A stretch of DNA of 64,000 nucleotides from Copromyces sp. CBS 386.78 (lineage: Eukaryota > Ascomycota > Sordariomycetes > Sordariales > Sordariaceae), in contig MU839117.1 of assembly GCA_030685235.1 (NCBI GenBank), positions 186,001-250,000 on the forward strand. The letters run 5' to 3'. A model generated the notes under the pieces. That model worked only from the letters and a program-made list of their open reading frames with translations, did no database searches and was not told where the DNA came from. The position numbers and the translations under genes were made by a program. How positions within the stretch are numbered: position 1 is the first letter of the stretch; each line of letters starts with the position of its first letter. Positions 23,413-33,954 of the stretch are shown here, piece by piece.

Positions 23413-25399
23413 ATGTCATCAACAAAACAATCCCAATCACAATCCCAGGCACAGACACCCCGTCCCCAAGATAACGGCACCATATCCCCAACTCTAGCCG
23501 ACGACATCCTCAATAGCTTCAACATCGACTCCTCGTCTGACTCAGACTGGGAATTTCTCACCTCGTTACTCACTTCCGGTCTCGCCCCACCAGTCGAAGT
23601 TCGCACGATTTGGGAGCAAAGTCTCATGCGTGGAATGGAAGAATGGGAGATGATGGTGGATCGTGCGAATTCCTTGAGGGATCAAGCTTATCAGGCTTTG
23701 AGGTTGAAGCGAGGGCGGGAATCATCAGCGTCGGAAAGTGTGGGGGATTGTGAGCTGTGCTTGTTGCCGTTTTTGGATGTGGTAATGAAAGGGAGGGTCA
23801 GGAGTGTTCTGGGGAGGAGAAGTGGAGGTGTTGGGGGAGAAGAAATTACGCCGGCAAAAATGGAAACATGTGGAAGGAAGGGGGTGAGGAAGGCGACGGC
23901 TGTGGTGGGGAGGGGTATCTCACAGTTTTGGGCAGAGGATGATACTGCGAAAACGAACAGACGAAGGACGAAGGTTCAACTGGAGGCCAGTGTCTCGGGG
24001 TATGCTGGAAAAGCAGTAAAGCGTGACGAGCCTAATCAAGCGGAGGTGAACATGGCATCGCCGACTCAGTTGGTGATGGTTGTCCACCGCCCAGCTGAGG
24101 CTAGTCAGGACGATCGAGGGTCGAAAGAAAAGAATTCAGGATTGAACGAAGACGCAAGCTTCGGACATTCCGGGTTACCAGACGATACAGGTAATCCCGA
24201 CGCCCGGAGTACCCGGTGTAATCTTGCTTCACCCTCGTCCCCCAACGAAATCCTCGACGCCGCCTTCGGTGATGTACTGGTAACAGACACGTTGAGTTTC
24301 GATGAATCTCTTCCACCGGCTACGGCGAGAATTACCGGGAAGCGCACCTACATATCGCCCTTCTTTAGCGAAACACCGCCATGGCCGAAATCAACAAACA
24401 AAACGTCTCCATCTAAGAGCAAGTCCTCTCCATCCAAGACCAAAACCCCAACCCAAAAGTCCCAAAACCCACCCCCCGGCATCTCCTGCCTTCCCATCCC
24501 TCCCCTCTCCGCCCCCAGCTTCGGTTTAATCCAAGAAGAACTAGCCTCCGATCCCTTCCGTCTTCTCATAGCCGTAACCTTCCTCATCAAAGTCCGGGGT
24601 ACAATGGCCATTCCCCTGTTCCGCCAACTCATGGCTCGTTTCCCTACTCCCGTGGCGCTCGCGGGTGCCGATCCCGTCGAGATCATTAACCTCATCCGCC
24701 CCCTTGGGCTTTCAGTCAATCGTTGCTCCGTCATACAAAAGTATGCGAGAATGTGGATCGAGTGTCCGCCTTGTAAGGAGAAGAGGTACGGGGTGAAGAA
24801 TTATCCGAGGGTGGGAGATGCGAGGGGGGTAAAAGTGGGAGAGGAATTTGGGTGTGAGCCTGATGATTTTTTCTATAATGGGAAAGTGTCACAGGGAGGA
24901 ATCGAGGATGGTGATGATAGTACTACCAACGCCATCAAACTAGCCCAACGAAATGCCATCGGATCCGCCTGGGAAATCGGCCATCTCACACAGGGTCCTT
25001 ACGCTCTGGACTCGTGGCGGATCTTTTGTCGGGATAAGTTACTGGGTAGGGCAGAGGACTGGAAGGGGAAGGGCCGTCATCCAGAGTTTCAGCCGGAATG
25101 GATGCGGGTTTTGCCACGGGATAAAGAGTTGAGAGCATGTTTGCGGTGGATGTGGTACGTTATGTTGTTTGAAGGTCTTTGCCTTCATCTTCTCTTTTAG
25201 GTCATTCATTCAGTACTGACGAGATCGTGCGACAAACAGGATGCGTGAAGGATGGGAGTGGGATCCCGTGACCGGTGAGCGAGAACCTCTGCGTGAGGAG
25301 ATGCGGAGGGCGGTAGACGAAGGACGGGTTGGCTATGATGAGTGTGGTGGCTTGGTGATATTGGATGAGAAGAGGGAAGAGGAAAATGGTGTTTCTTGA
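23413..25399 (+). CDS. MBD4-like HhH-GPD DNA glycosylase, 633 aa
   Basis: Two exons, 23413-25154 and 25240-25399. The N-terminal 370 residues are Ser/Thr/Pro/Lys-rich and apparently disordered. The C-terminal domain starts at DPFRLLIAVTFLIKVRGTMA (about 380). It continues with LFRQLMARFPTP, the HhH-like stretch LIRPLGLSVNRCSVIQKYAR, and HLTQGPYALDSWRIFCRDKL, where the Asp (about 533) aligns with the catalytic Asp of mammalian MBD4. It ends WMWMREGWEWDP. MBD4 enzymes remove T or U mispaired with G, mostly from deaminated methyl-CpG. No methyl-CpG-binding domain is visible at the N-terminus, as in other fungal and plant homologues. The role in G/T repair in the nucleus is inferred from the family. 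Confidence 0.85.
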
Positions 25400-25711
25400 A
25401 ACACTACTCCAAGTGGTGGGCAAACATGGGTGGAATAGAGGCGGAACAGGTGAAAATCTGCTCATTGCTTGCCCGGTCAGTCGTGCCTTCCCCTGAATAT
25501 TTCTTGCAAGACGAAAGTTTTTCACGCAGGAAAGCACATGCCTTGTCAATGCGTGGTGATTATGAAGCGACCCTCTTCCTCGCATCTGGTTCAGTACCGT
25601 ACTTACCATGGTCAAGTTCCTGGTCTACTTCCGGAGGAACCTACTTTGATATTCGCAGATTCGTCCCCTCTGCTCAACTTACCACCGTTCTCATAAACAC
25701 TCGAGCCCACA
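25400..25711. other. Short intergenic stretch
   Basis: 312 bp between the glycosylase stop and the next ATG on the same strand. It holds 3' UTR and promoter sequence only. Confidence 0.4.
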
Positions 25712-26488
25712 ATGGCCAGCATCATACGCCTCGCCTCATCAGCCCTCCGCGGCATTATCACCCTCACGCTGCTTACCAGCAGCTTCTTGTCTGCAGATGT
25801 CTCTGCGCAACACCCGACCGGAGGATATGCCAGTCATTGCATCATCACGGGCGCAAGTCTACACGAGGGTCACTGGTTGGGGTGCAACTGTCTAAACGAC
25901 GACGTTGCCATCTTTGGGTACAATTACACTTGGTAAGTCTTTGACTATGATACCAGTTATCCCATCAAACGTCCACGGCCAACTTGTGCGATACTTGGGT
26001 TCCTAACATGTTGCTTCGTCGTCCATAGGCTGGATCTCAACTTCTGCGTGGGAAACAGAAATGGAGCCTTGGAGAGTTACGATAGGTAAGCGGAAGGGGC
26101 CGTCCAGCGATATACTTCTGCAGTTTCCCATCCAGACGATACGATAATAACTAACTCGCTCTTTCCCCTTCAGCGGGAACTACACCACGACCTGCCGTAA
26201 CTGCCGAATCTTCAACAACTTCCGTACCATCTTTCTGAACTGTCTATGCCCCGACATGGCGCATGTACTACACAACAGCACGCTTGACTTGAGTAAGTTT
26301 CATCATCCTTCGGGAAACCTATGGTCATTTGAGGTTGGGTCTAGATTCTTACCACTTCAACAACAGACACTACCTTGTACGACGTGGATGGGTGCGCGGG
26401 TTGCTATAACCACATGGGAAACAAGTCATCGGATGGGCCCCCTCCTTCATCGTCAAACCACACTCTGCAGTCAGACTCATTGTTTTGA
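25712..26488 (+). CDS. Secreted CVNH (cyanovirin-N homology) domain protein, 172 aa
   Basis: Four exons: 25712-25932, 26029-26085, 26174-26292, 26367-26488. Only the spliced frame is protein-like. A signal peptide (IITLTLLTSSFLSADVSA) is followed by one CVNH domain with the family pattern in both halves: CIITGASLHEGHWLGCNC then LDLNFCVGNRNGALESYDSG, and CRNCRIFNNFRTIFLNCLC then STLDLN. It is Cys-rich (probable disulfides) and has several N-glycosylation sequons (NYTW, NYTT, NSTL, NTTL, NHTL). The C-terminal tail is Ser/Pro-rich. CVNH domains bind high-mannose glycans. A secreted role in glycan recognition, for example in defence or interaction with other microbes, is inference. Confidence 0.78.
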
Positions 26489-26833
26489 TTACTTGTATGC
26501 CTGCAAGAGTCCCGTTGAATGCGCGGATCATAACTTGTAAGACTGTCGCTAAACTGATGCTTTTCAAAGACAAGACATTTATCGTCATGCAAAGTGTGTT
26601 GTTCTTCGCCAGGCGTATCCCCCACAACGCCATCTGTATGATACATATGAATCCATAGTAGCTTCCTCTGTTCCATTATTCCACCTGCAGCCCAACAAGC
26701 CCTTAACTTTCTAATCCGTCATGATTCGTACAGTGAAGTATTCAAACGTCTCTCAGACATGTCTAACTCTTTGACCCCACCAGAAAAAGGGGCGCTGGAT
26801 CATCTTCGACATTCTTCGCAACAAAAAGGCACC
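26489..26833. other. Convergent 3' intergenic stretch
   Basis: 345 bp between the stop codons of the CVNH gene (plus) and the nucleoporin gene (minus). No gene or repeat is seen. Confidence 0.4.
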
Positions 26834-29800
26834 CTATTGTGGCTTGACAGACCAGAGCTCCCGAGACCAACCGTGCTCCCTGATTTTCTTCGTCTCCTTA
26901 GAGGTGGCCTTCTTTTCGCTCGCGAAGATAGCGAGTGCCTTGCTGCATGAGGCAAATGCCTGTACAAGCTCCTTCATCCTGCCGGAATTGACGAACTCCT
27001 GAGCTACGACTGACCCCTTCTCAGCGACAACCGCAGCCAGCTCCATGCATTCGAGCAAGTAGTCGCGTGAGAGAGTGGCACCGGCAAAGTGCAAAGAGCT
27101 AACGAGAGCCAGCACGGTCTCTGGGATGTAGGCCTCGCGAAGAGCTTGGAAGTCGGGGTCGGCTGATACGAGTGCACGTTAGAAAAGTTCCCTACGGATG
27201 ATAAGAATGCGTGTGAACTTACGTCGAAGACTCTCTGTCAACCATCCCTTGAGAACCGGTTGCATGTATGCCTTGGCCGCGCGGACTTCCTTGCTCGTAT
27301 GCTGCCACATTTCGCGAGAGTTGGTGCTATCCCTAGTCATAATTTGTTAGTCATGAACGCCAAATTGTAGTTTGGAAATACTTACTTCCTGGCGAGACCT
27401 GCCAAAGAGGACAAAGTCTCCATCGAGTCCAGCGCCTTGACAAGACACTCGAGCTCCCACATGTTTCGTACGTGTGCGATGACCGCGTTCTTGTCACCAG
27501 CGTAACGCGTGAGCAAGTCTTCTGGAAGCTCACTGGTGGCGAACTCGGTAAACCATTTGATACTGCCATCGTTGTCCTCACCCCCGACCAGGATTCCGGT
27601 CTTCCGTCGAATAATCTCCCTGCCTGGCACCCTCTGAGAGAGAGCACGGGCGGCACGCAAGTGTGCGCGTTCTATAGAATGTTAGCAACTTGCTGTACAA
27701 TCAAATAGTAGCAATGATGGGAGAGTACTCACTTAGGAAATACTTGTAGGCCCTGATGACATATGAACATGTCTCCACGAACAAACCATCGGTCAACATG
27801 AGCCATTCCAGAGAGCAGATGATATGTCCCTCTTCTGTGTCAAATACTTCCGCCTCCTCGTCACCAAAGAAATCCGGCTTCACCATGCGGCCGTACTTCA
27901 GTGTCGCCGGGCCGTCCTCCAGCATCTTGAATCTCCCCTTAGCCTCACAGGGCTGTAGAAGGTCGTTGACATCGGTAAGGAAAACCTCTGGTTGCCTCTT
28001 GACAAACTCCGAAACACTGATGCCGAGTCTGTTCATAATAGAAATCTGCACCCTCCGTGCATTGTTGTCAAGAATGTGAATAAGGTTTCGGCTGAGCGCC
28101 TGGTATACGCGCTGGCCGTGTAGCTTGGAGCAATAAAGTGGTATCATCTCCTCCATATTGGCGAGGCGGAGGTAGCTGATATAGGCTGCGATAATGTTCT
28201 CCATGGCCTCTTGACGGACATCGGAAATGATACGGGTCTCGCTGAGCCTGTTGAGAGTAGTGTAAATGATGAGCACGTGACTGAACACACGAAGGCTGTT
28301 ATGGTCCGACAGGTTGAAGTATTTAGGGTGATTAAGGTCATCTGGGACTTGCAGGTCAACTGGAGGGATCAAGTTGGACTTTGATCGTTGATTTGCGTGC
28401 TGCGCCAGGACGAGTCCCTGATTAGTCAAATAACGGCCGAGTTCATGGGCAACAATGGCACCCTGTAGTGCCTTGGATGGCCTTGTAGCTTCGGCGCTCG
28501 TCCTCGAATCCGTCTCGAGTAGGGTAACGAGCCTCTTGCTGACCGAGTGCGGATCTCCGTGATGCAAAACAGCGTTGAAAGCAGGGAACTGTTGGGCGGC
28601 CCTAGCAGCCTCGTCTCCACCGTGCTTGACCAAATACGAGTCGAACCGCGTTCGAAGTAGAGCGTTGTAGTGAGCAAATAAAAGGTCATCCCACGTCTCG
28701 CACACCTTCTCTACACTCGCGATGTCACCGGCCAGCAGGCCATAGACCGCCCGGTCGTGATCACTGGTTCCACCATCCCGAGCGGTGGAAAAGCACATCC
28801 GTCTCCATAGAACGAGCGACCGCGGGTCAAAGTCCGGCTGGTCCTCGTCTTCCGGGTTCGCAAGCGGTAGGGGCGCAAGGGACGCAGTTCTCCATAGCTC
28901 CGTCCTCACAGAGCACCACTCCCGAATCTCAGCCATCGAGCAGCCACGACGTAGCATTTCAAAGCAGCCCAACCAGATGGCGCGCTCGAAAAAGTCATCC
29001 TGGGTTTCCAACTTGCGAGCCTGCCGTGTGATAGCATCGGGGTCGAGCTGGGTGACGAGCGTGTTGGAGCTGAGGTGTGATTCGGCAAAGCCAAACGCCC
29101 TTGGGTCAAGCGGTCCTTGGTAACCGTTCACACTCTTCTGCAGCTTGATCTTGGTGCGGGTATGAAGCCAGCCATGGGCAAGGATGTCACCCCTCTCTGC
29201 GCTCTCCTGAAGATGGCTCACAATGTCGTCCACTGGCGGTCCCTGGCTTGCGCTGCTTTGGAGCCACTCTAGCACGACCTTTTGTTCCCTTGCCAACGAG
29301 TCGGACAGCATGAAATCGTTCCAGAATTGGTTTCGTGACTGTACGGATGGTTTTGTGTGTCGCTTCAACTGAGATGTTTCGTCTTGGCCATATTCCAGGG
29401 GCAGCATGCGCCTAAGGAGATCCCATGTTTGCGCCTCCTCTTCTGCTTTCCGATATTCTTCGTCGAAGTTTGCGGTTAGGTCGTCGGTTTCGTTATCGTC
29501 GATGTCCATTTCGTTTTCGCGGAGGGCGAGTTTGCGTGGCTGGCGCTCGCGGAGCCGATCCGCCCTTTTCCTCGAGTGTGCATGGTAAGAGTCGACAAGC
29601 TGGAAGACCTGGGCGCGCTTCTCTTCTGTGGTTCCTCTGAGGTCGGTGAGGTGGCGGTCCAGCTCTCCCGAAAAGAACTCGACTTCATGGCCGGCTCGGA
29701 TGACGGTTTTCCGGTATGGTGACGGCTGTTGGTCCATGGGAGGAGGTATAAGTCCTGAGTGCGAGTGTAGTGTTAGCAGTTGGCAGGTCTAGGTATTTGC

Positions 29801-29970
29801 AGCTCCGCGATGATCGAACCTAGATCTGGGCTCTCGCTTTTCGAAGCAAAAGAGAAGCTGGCGTCCGAGGTGACGGAAGGGTCCTGTAGTAATTGCGCAT
29901 CAGAAGAAATGTACAACTGCGACTTGGGCGTAAAGAAGGATGGGTTGCTGCTCACTACTGCGGGTGCCAT
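26834..29970 (-). CDS. nup84: Nucleoporin Nup84/Nup107, 965 aa
   Basis: Five exons on the minus strand: 29970-29820, 29754-27733, 27671-27386, 27332-27223, 27162-26834. Intron 1 uses GTTCGA and joins SESPDLG to LIPPPMDQQPSPY; the others have GTGAGT or GTAAGT donors. The protein is alpha-helical throughout after a disordered N-terminus. Diagnostic stretches are FFERAIWLGCFEMLRRGCSM, HGDPHSVSKRLVTLLETD, FSHVLIIYTTLNRLSETRI, YISYLRLANMEEMIPLYCSKL and the C-terminal LLECMELAAVVAEKGS. This matches the Nup84 subunit of the Y-complex scaffold of the nuclear pore, important for pore assembly and mRNA export. The usual fungal length is 700-1000 residues. Confidence 0.9.
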
Positions 29971-30758
29971 TTTCGTCCTTGGTGGTTTCCGTATCTGCGC
30001 GGTTCAAGTGGTGATTTGGTGTGGTTCTGTAAGGACTGTTTGGTAGGTAGGCGCGTCGCGGGTTCTTGGTGGGGGAGGGCGGATCGTTGCTGCCTTTCAA
30101 TTGCATTCCATGCCCGTACTTTGTCCACTCGTTCGTCGACAGCTCGTTCCAGAAAGAAACACAGGTTGGGCAAGATGACGTCCCACTTTCGGTGATTTTG
30201 ATGCCGGGGTTGTTTTATCACGAGGTGGCTTCCGCTTTTCGTAGTGAATAGGTTTAGTTCTGTGTGCGCCTATGTAAAGAAATGTAATTCATGTTGTAAT
30301 AATTCACGTTATGGCATTTCCAAACACACGTCGAAGCTCCAGCTGCCGCTAGCAACTTGCTTGCCGTCCGCACGACGCGTTCCATTGCGGCTCAATGGGC
30401 CGGACTGGGATCTGCGGCCGGCAGAATGTGGGTCTCTATGCCAAGACCCCATCAACCCGACTCCACCCAAACTCAGGCCCCTCCACCTGTGCAGGAAAAT
30501 GATACAAAAAGCGACCGACCCAAAATTTTTCTTTGCACTTTTCTTCTTCTTCTTTTCCCTTATCAATGTCCACGGCATTCCTATTAGAGTCTCGGAACAA
30601 GATCTTCATTTCTTGTTCAGGCCCATGAGGTCTCTCGCGTGCTCAAGGATCGCCCAGAGGAATACTGCACTTTCCGTCCAAGTTACCTAACACCTTCACG
30701 GGGCGTTTAGGTGGACATATCTGGACAAGTGATACATTTCGATTCCTCATGTTTTCCT
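29971..30758. other. Intergenic, nucleoporin promoter and CMC4 3' flank
   Basis: Both neighbours are on the minus strand. Small ORFs on the plus strand (e.g. 30244-30690) have no motif. No RNA gene is seen. Confidence 0.4.
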
Positions 30759-31242
30759 TCATGTAGCCTTCTTTCTCTGTTCCATCTTGAGCCTTAACAG
30801 GTTCGCTTTGGGGCAGCTGACCGTTGACGCGCTGTCACCGTTCTTTTCGTAAAACGCGTTACAACACTCGTAGAGTGCGTCCACCAGCTTCTGGCACTTG
30901 CTCTCGTCGAATCCGTTTCTGTTCAAGCAATCTGCGGCGTGATGTGAGGTCAGCAAACTGCGAGTCTTGAACGAGACAGGAGTCAAGCCCGTTATCCTCA
31001 CTTTGTATCGCGCACTGCAGGCACATGAGTCGCATGTCAGCACGCCACATGTTCAAATCCATGACAAAAGATCAGAGGAAACGTGGAACTGACCGCACGA
31101 GGATGGCATGGCGGATTGGTCGCGAGGTCGTCTTGCAATGTCTGGTAAAGCAACATGAACGGTCAGCAGTGCCTCATGAGAAAGCTGAGTCTCCTAGAGG
31201 GAGATGGGGAGAGCAGGCTGGGACTGCACTTAAACCCACCAT
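30759..31242 (-). CDS. cmc4: Cmc4, twin-Cx9C mitochondrial protein, 78 aa
   Basis: Four exons on the minus strand: 31242-31240 (ATG alone), 31141-31094, 31014-31002 (13 nt), 30931-30759. The spliced protein begins MTLQDDLATNPPCHPRACAI and has two Cx9C motifs, C-HPRACAIQN-C and C-QKLVDALYE-C, plus a Cys pair and a basic tail ending KMEQRKKAT. Length and sequence fit yeast Cmc4, a small intermembrane-space protein imported by the Mia40/Erv1 oxidative folding route; in yeast its exact role is unclear. The gene is invisible to simple ORF finding because the coding sequence is cut into a 3-nt initiator exon and a 13-nt exon. All three introns are GT-AG and phases agree. Confidence 0.88.
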
Positions 31243-32386
31243 GGTGTTGAATGTGAGACAGCAAAGAAGCCCGTCTGGTTGGAAGCTGGATCGTGAAAGG
31301 ATGAACTAGTTGCTTTTCCTAAGCCTGTGCTTTTATCGTTCATAAGAACAACAGATCCGAGTGGACTTGACGATTGAGGATCTCCCAAAGCTTGGAATCC
31401 CCACAACAATCCCGGTGCTTCGGTACCCCGTTTCTGAGTCCAGCTGCCGCGCGTATCAGTGAAGGAAACGGAGGGATGATGTCAGGAACTCTCCGGGTCA
31501 GAAACACCGACAGTGAACACCGATGCGCCGGCCTGTCTGTACTTTCTTTCAGCCAGTCTTACCACAAACGCTGGAATGTATAACAAATGACTGACTAGGT
31601 CTACCAGGATATCATCACTATAAGGGTTGCGGGACGCAAGGTGGTCTGCAAAAAAGGTATTCGAATGGTTGACCTGAAGGTAGACAGTGAAGTACTTGAG
31701 TAGTTTGGTGGGCATACAATTTGGCGTACGAATACCTTCACAGACTGGTCGTCCTCGGCCTTTTCGTCCCATAATGGCCTTAAAAATTGGGCACGGGCCG
31801 TTGATTGCTTCGCCGCATTTCAGCAGAGCCTTACTTGTGAAGTGCACAAACGGTTCAGGTTCACCACAAAAGCTTCCATCCCAGGTTGAGATAGTCATCA
31901 AGGTTTCGTACAAAATATTGGTTGTTTCACGGCTGGCCCCACCTGGACTTTGTGTCTGCTGCACCCGACCCTACAATCCGCGTCCCTCTAGCCATTGTCC
32001 ACCTCGCCTTCCACTTCTTTAATCCTCCCGGACACACTTGACTCGACTAAATCCCAAGACTGCAAGTCCTCGACACTCACCATCCATCAATCGTCGTCCA
32101 GCTATACGCCTGCCCAGTAAGACAACCCGTTTCCCCTCTGGGCCATCGCTGCCCCTCCACCGATTCCTGCTCCATCTCGTCGTGTTTGTTGCCCACGACA
32201 ACACAGGCAGGACGAGGCTTTCTGGCGCGTTTGCACCCGCGCACTCTGTTGCTTCTATCGCAGCCTGGAAATATAGTCTTTCCGAACATCTCAACCGTTC
32301 AAATTCGACCCGTCCAGTTTCACTGACGAAACTTCTTTTGCGACTAGACTTCTCTACCTTAACATCTCCAACTCCAAATCATCAAC
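31243..32386. promoter_or_regulatory. Divergent promoter region CMC4 / SUMO
   Basis: Starts at 31242 (minus) and 32387 (plus) face away from each other over 1.14 kb. The final 350 bp before the SUMO ATG are C/T-rich, as in a 5' UTR. A 160-codon minus-strand ORF at 31482-31964 has no motif I recognise and is not called. Confidence 0.4.
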
Positions 32387-32817
32387 ATGGCGGACAACGC
32401 TGAGAACGGCAACAACTCCGGCGCCGATGCCGCCGCCCCCGCGGTCGAGCACCTCAACATCAAGGTCACCGACAACAACAACGAGGTCTTTTTCAAGATC
32501 AAGCGGAGCACCAAGCTGGAGAAGCTCATGACGGCGTTCTGCGAGCGCCAGGGTAAGACTTTGGCTTCCGTTAGATTCCTCTTCGAGGGTCAGCGCGTAC
32601 AGCCCACGGATACCCCAGACACTGTGAGTAAAATCTGACATGCACCCGTCATATGTGGTGATGTTATTTCGAGCCCGGGATCACACCATGGCAGACGAAG
32701 CACCCAACCACTCCGGAAACCCGTTTGCTGACCATCTCTTTCACCACAATACTATAGCTCGAGATGCAGGACGGCGATTGCTTGGAAGTCCACCAAGAGC
32801 AGGTGGGCGGCTGCTAG
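32387..32817 (+). CDS. smt3: SUMO / Smt3 ubiquitin-like modifier, 98 aa
   Basis: Two exons, 32387-32623 and 32758-32817, phase 0. A flexible acidic N-terminus (MADNAENGNNSGADAAAPAV) precedes the beta-grasp core: HLNIKVTDNNNEVFFKIKRS, KLEKLMTAFCERQGK, VRFLFEGQRVQPTDTPDTLE and MQDGDCLEVHQEQVGGC. The Gly-Gly is followed by a single Cys, so a Ulp1-type protease needs to remove only one residue to expose the conjugating diglycine. It modifies lysines of nuclear proteins (transcription, DNA repair, septins). The intron lies just before LEMQDGDCLEV. Confidence 0.97.
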
Positions 32818-33954
32818 ACAAGAGACGATCCCATACCACAAGGAGAAGAAGAAAAAAAAAACAAGAAATTACAACCGCCCAGATTCACCTTAGCGAGCGT
32901 AACGACGAAAACCGGTGACTTGATCTCTAGCAGGTGGCTCGGGTAAACAGCCCATTTCATGACAGACAGGGCAGGGCAGGAACTGGGAGTTTCAGAATTG
33001 TGACATGAGGATTGGACACGGGGCTACGAAACTATCACGACTTTTGCCAGCTATCACTGGCGGCACGCACGCATGCACTTCTCTGCTTTTTGTTGTTCCA
33101 ATGCGCATTAGGTGATGCCTAGGAGAACCGGAGTTTGGAGGGTGCACATTATTGGGGCCAAGGGGGCCGAGGGACTTTTGAGGGACATCTGATTCAGGGT
33201 TTACAAAGCTATGACAGGATGCCAGCTGCTGGCTTTGCCGGCATATTATCCTTTAGACGTGAACACGGCATCTTAGAACTGGCATTAGGATTCTACCGCT
33301 TTCTTTCCCCTCCTCGATTGCCACTCCCAGATGTTGTGGCAACATCGCAAAACCCTCGTGATAATGGCATGTACATTCTCAAGGCCCTTGGAATATCAAC
33401 GATACAGGAATCTACGACTTCAACTATTAAATCTGCCCTTGCTCAGCCAGTACCCATTCGTTGCGTTGATATACTTTCCATGGACAGAGTCATTACTCTA
33501 TCCGCTACCATCTCCTTCAATTAGTCCACCTTCGATCGTCATTCCCGAGCGCTGTGTGATATTGTGAACTTCCTGCTTATCTTCCCAAGGCTGATTCAAC
33601 CATGACCTCCATGATGCCATTTGGTAGGCTAGATCGGCAACTTCAAGACAATCCGAGATAGTCACACCATGGCATCCTAGGTAGTTTCGTATGTTGATAT
33701 GATATTATTGTGATATTATTAGTATTTCGATACTCGTACATGTATATATCCCTACTGTGTAAACACTATTGACTAAAAGGAAATGTAGAGCAACTCCTCC
33801 TGATTCCAATGCTATGCTGAAGAAACACCCTTGCAATGCTAAGACCTCCAGGTCCCTCCTATATCCCTATCCTCTCTGTCTCTGACCTATGCTCTTCTTT
33901 GTGTTGTTGCCAAGTCCTCCCGGAAAGTGCGAAAGAACCCATTACTTTCTTTGC
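32818..33954. other. Convergent intergenic stretch
   Basis: About 1.1 kb between the stop codons of SUMO (plus) and the LIM gene (minus). A 129-codon ORF at 33135-33524 has no motif. A/T-rich sequence at 33680-33780 is probably 3' UTR or intergenic spacer. Confidence 0.4.

Noticed and set aside
31482..31964. 160-codon minus-strand ORF in the CMC4/SUMO intergenic region
   Set aside because: No motif recognised, no splice-consistent neighbours, and it lies in a region where promoters of two divergent genes are expected.
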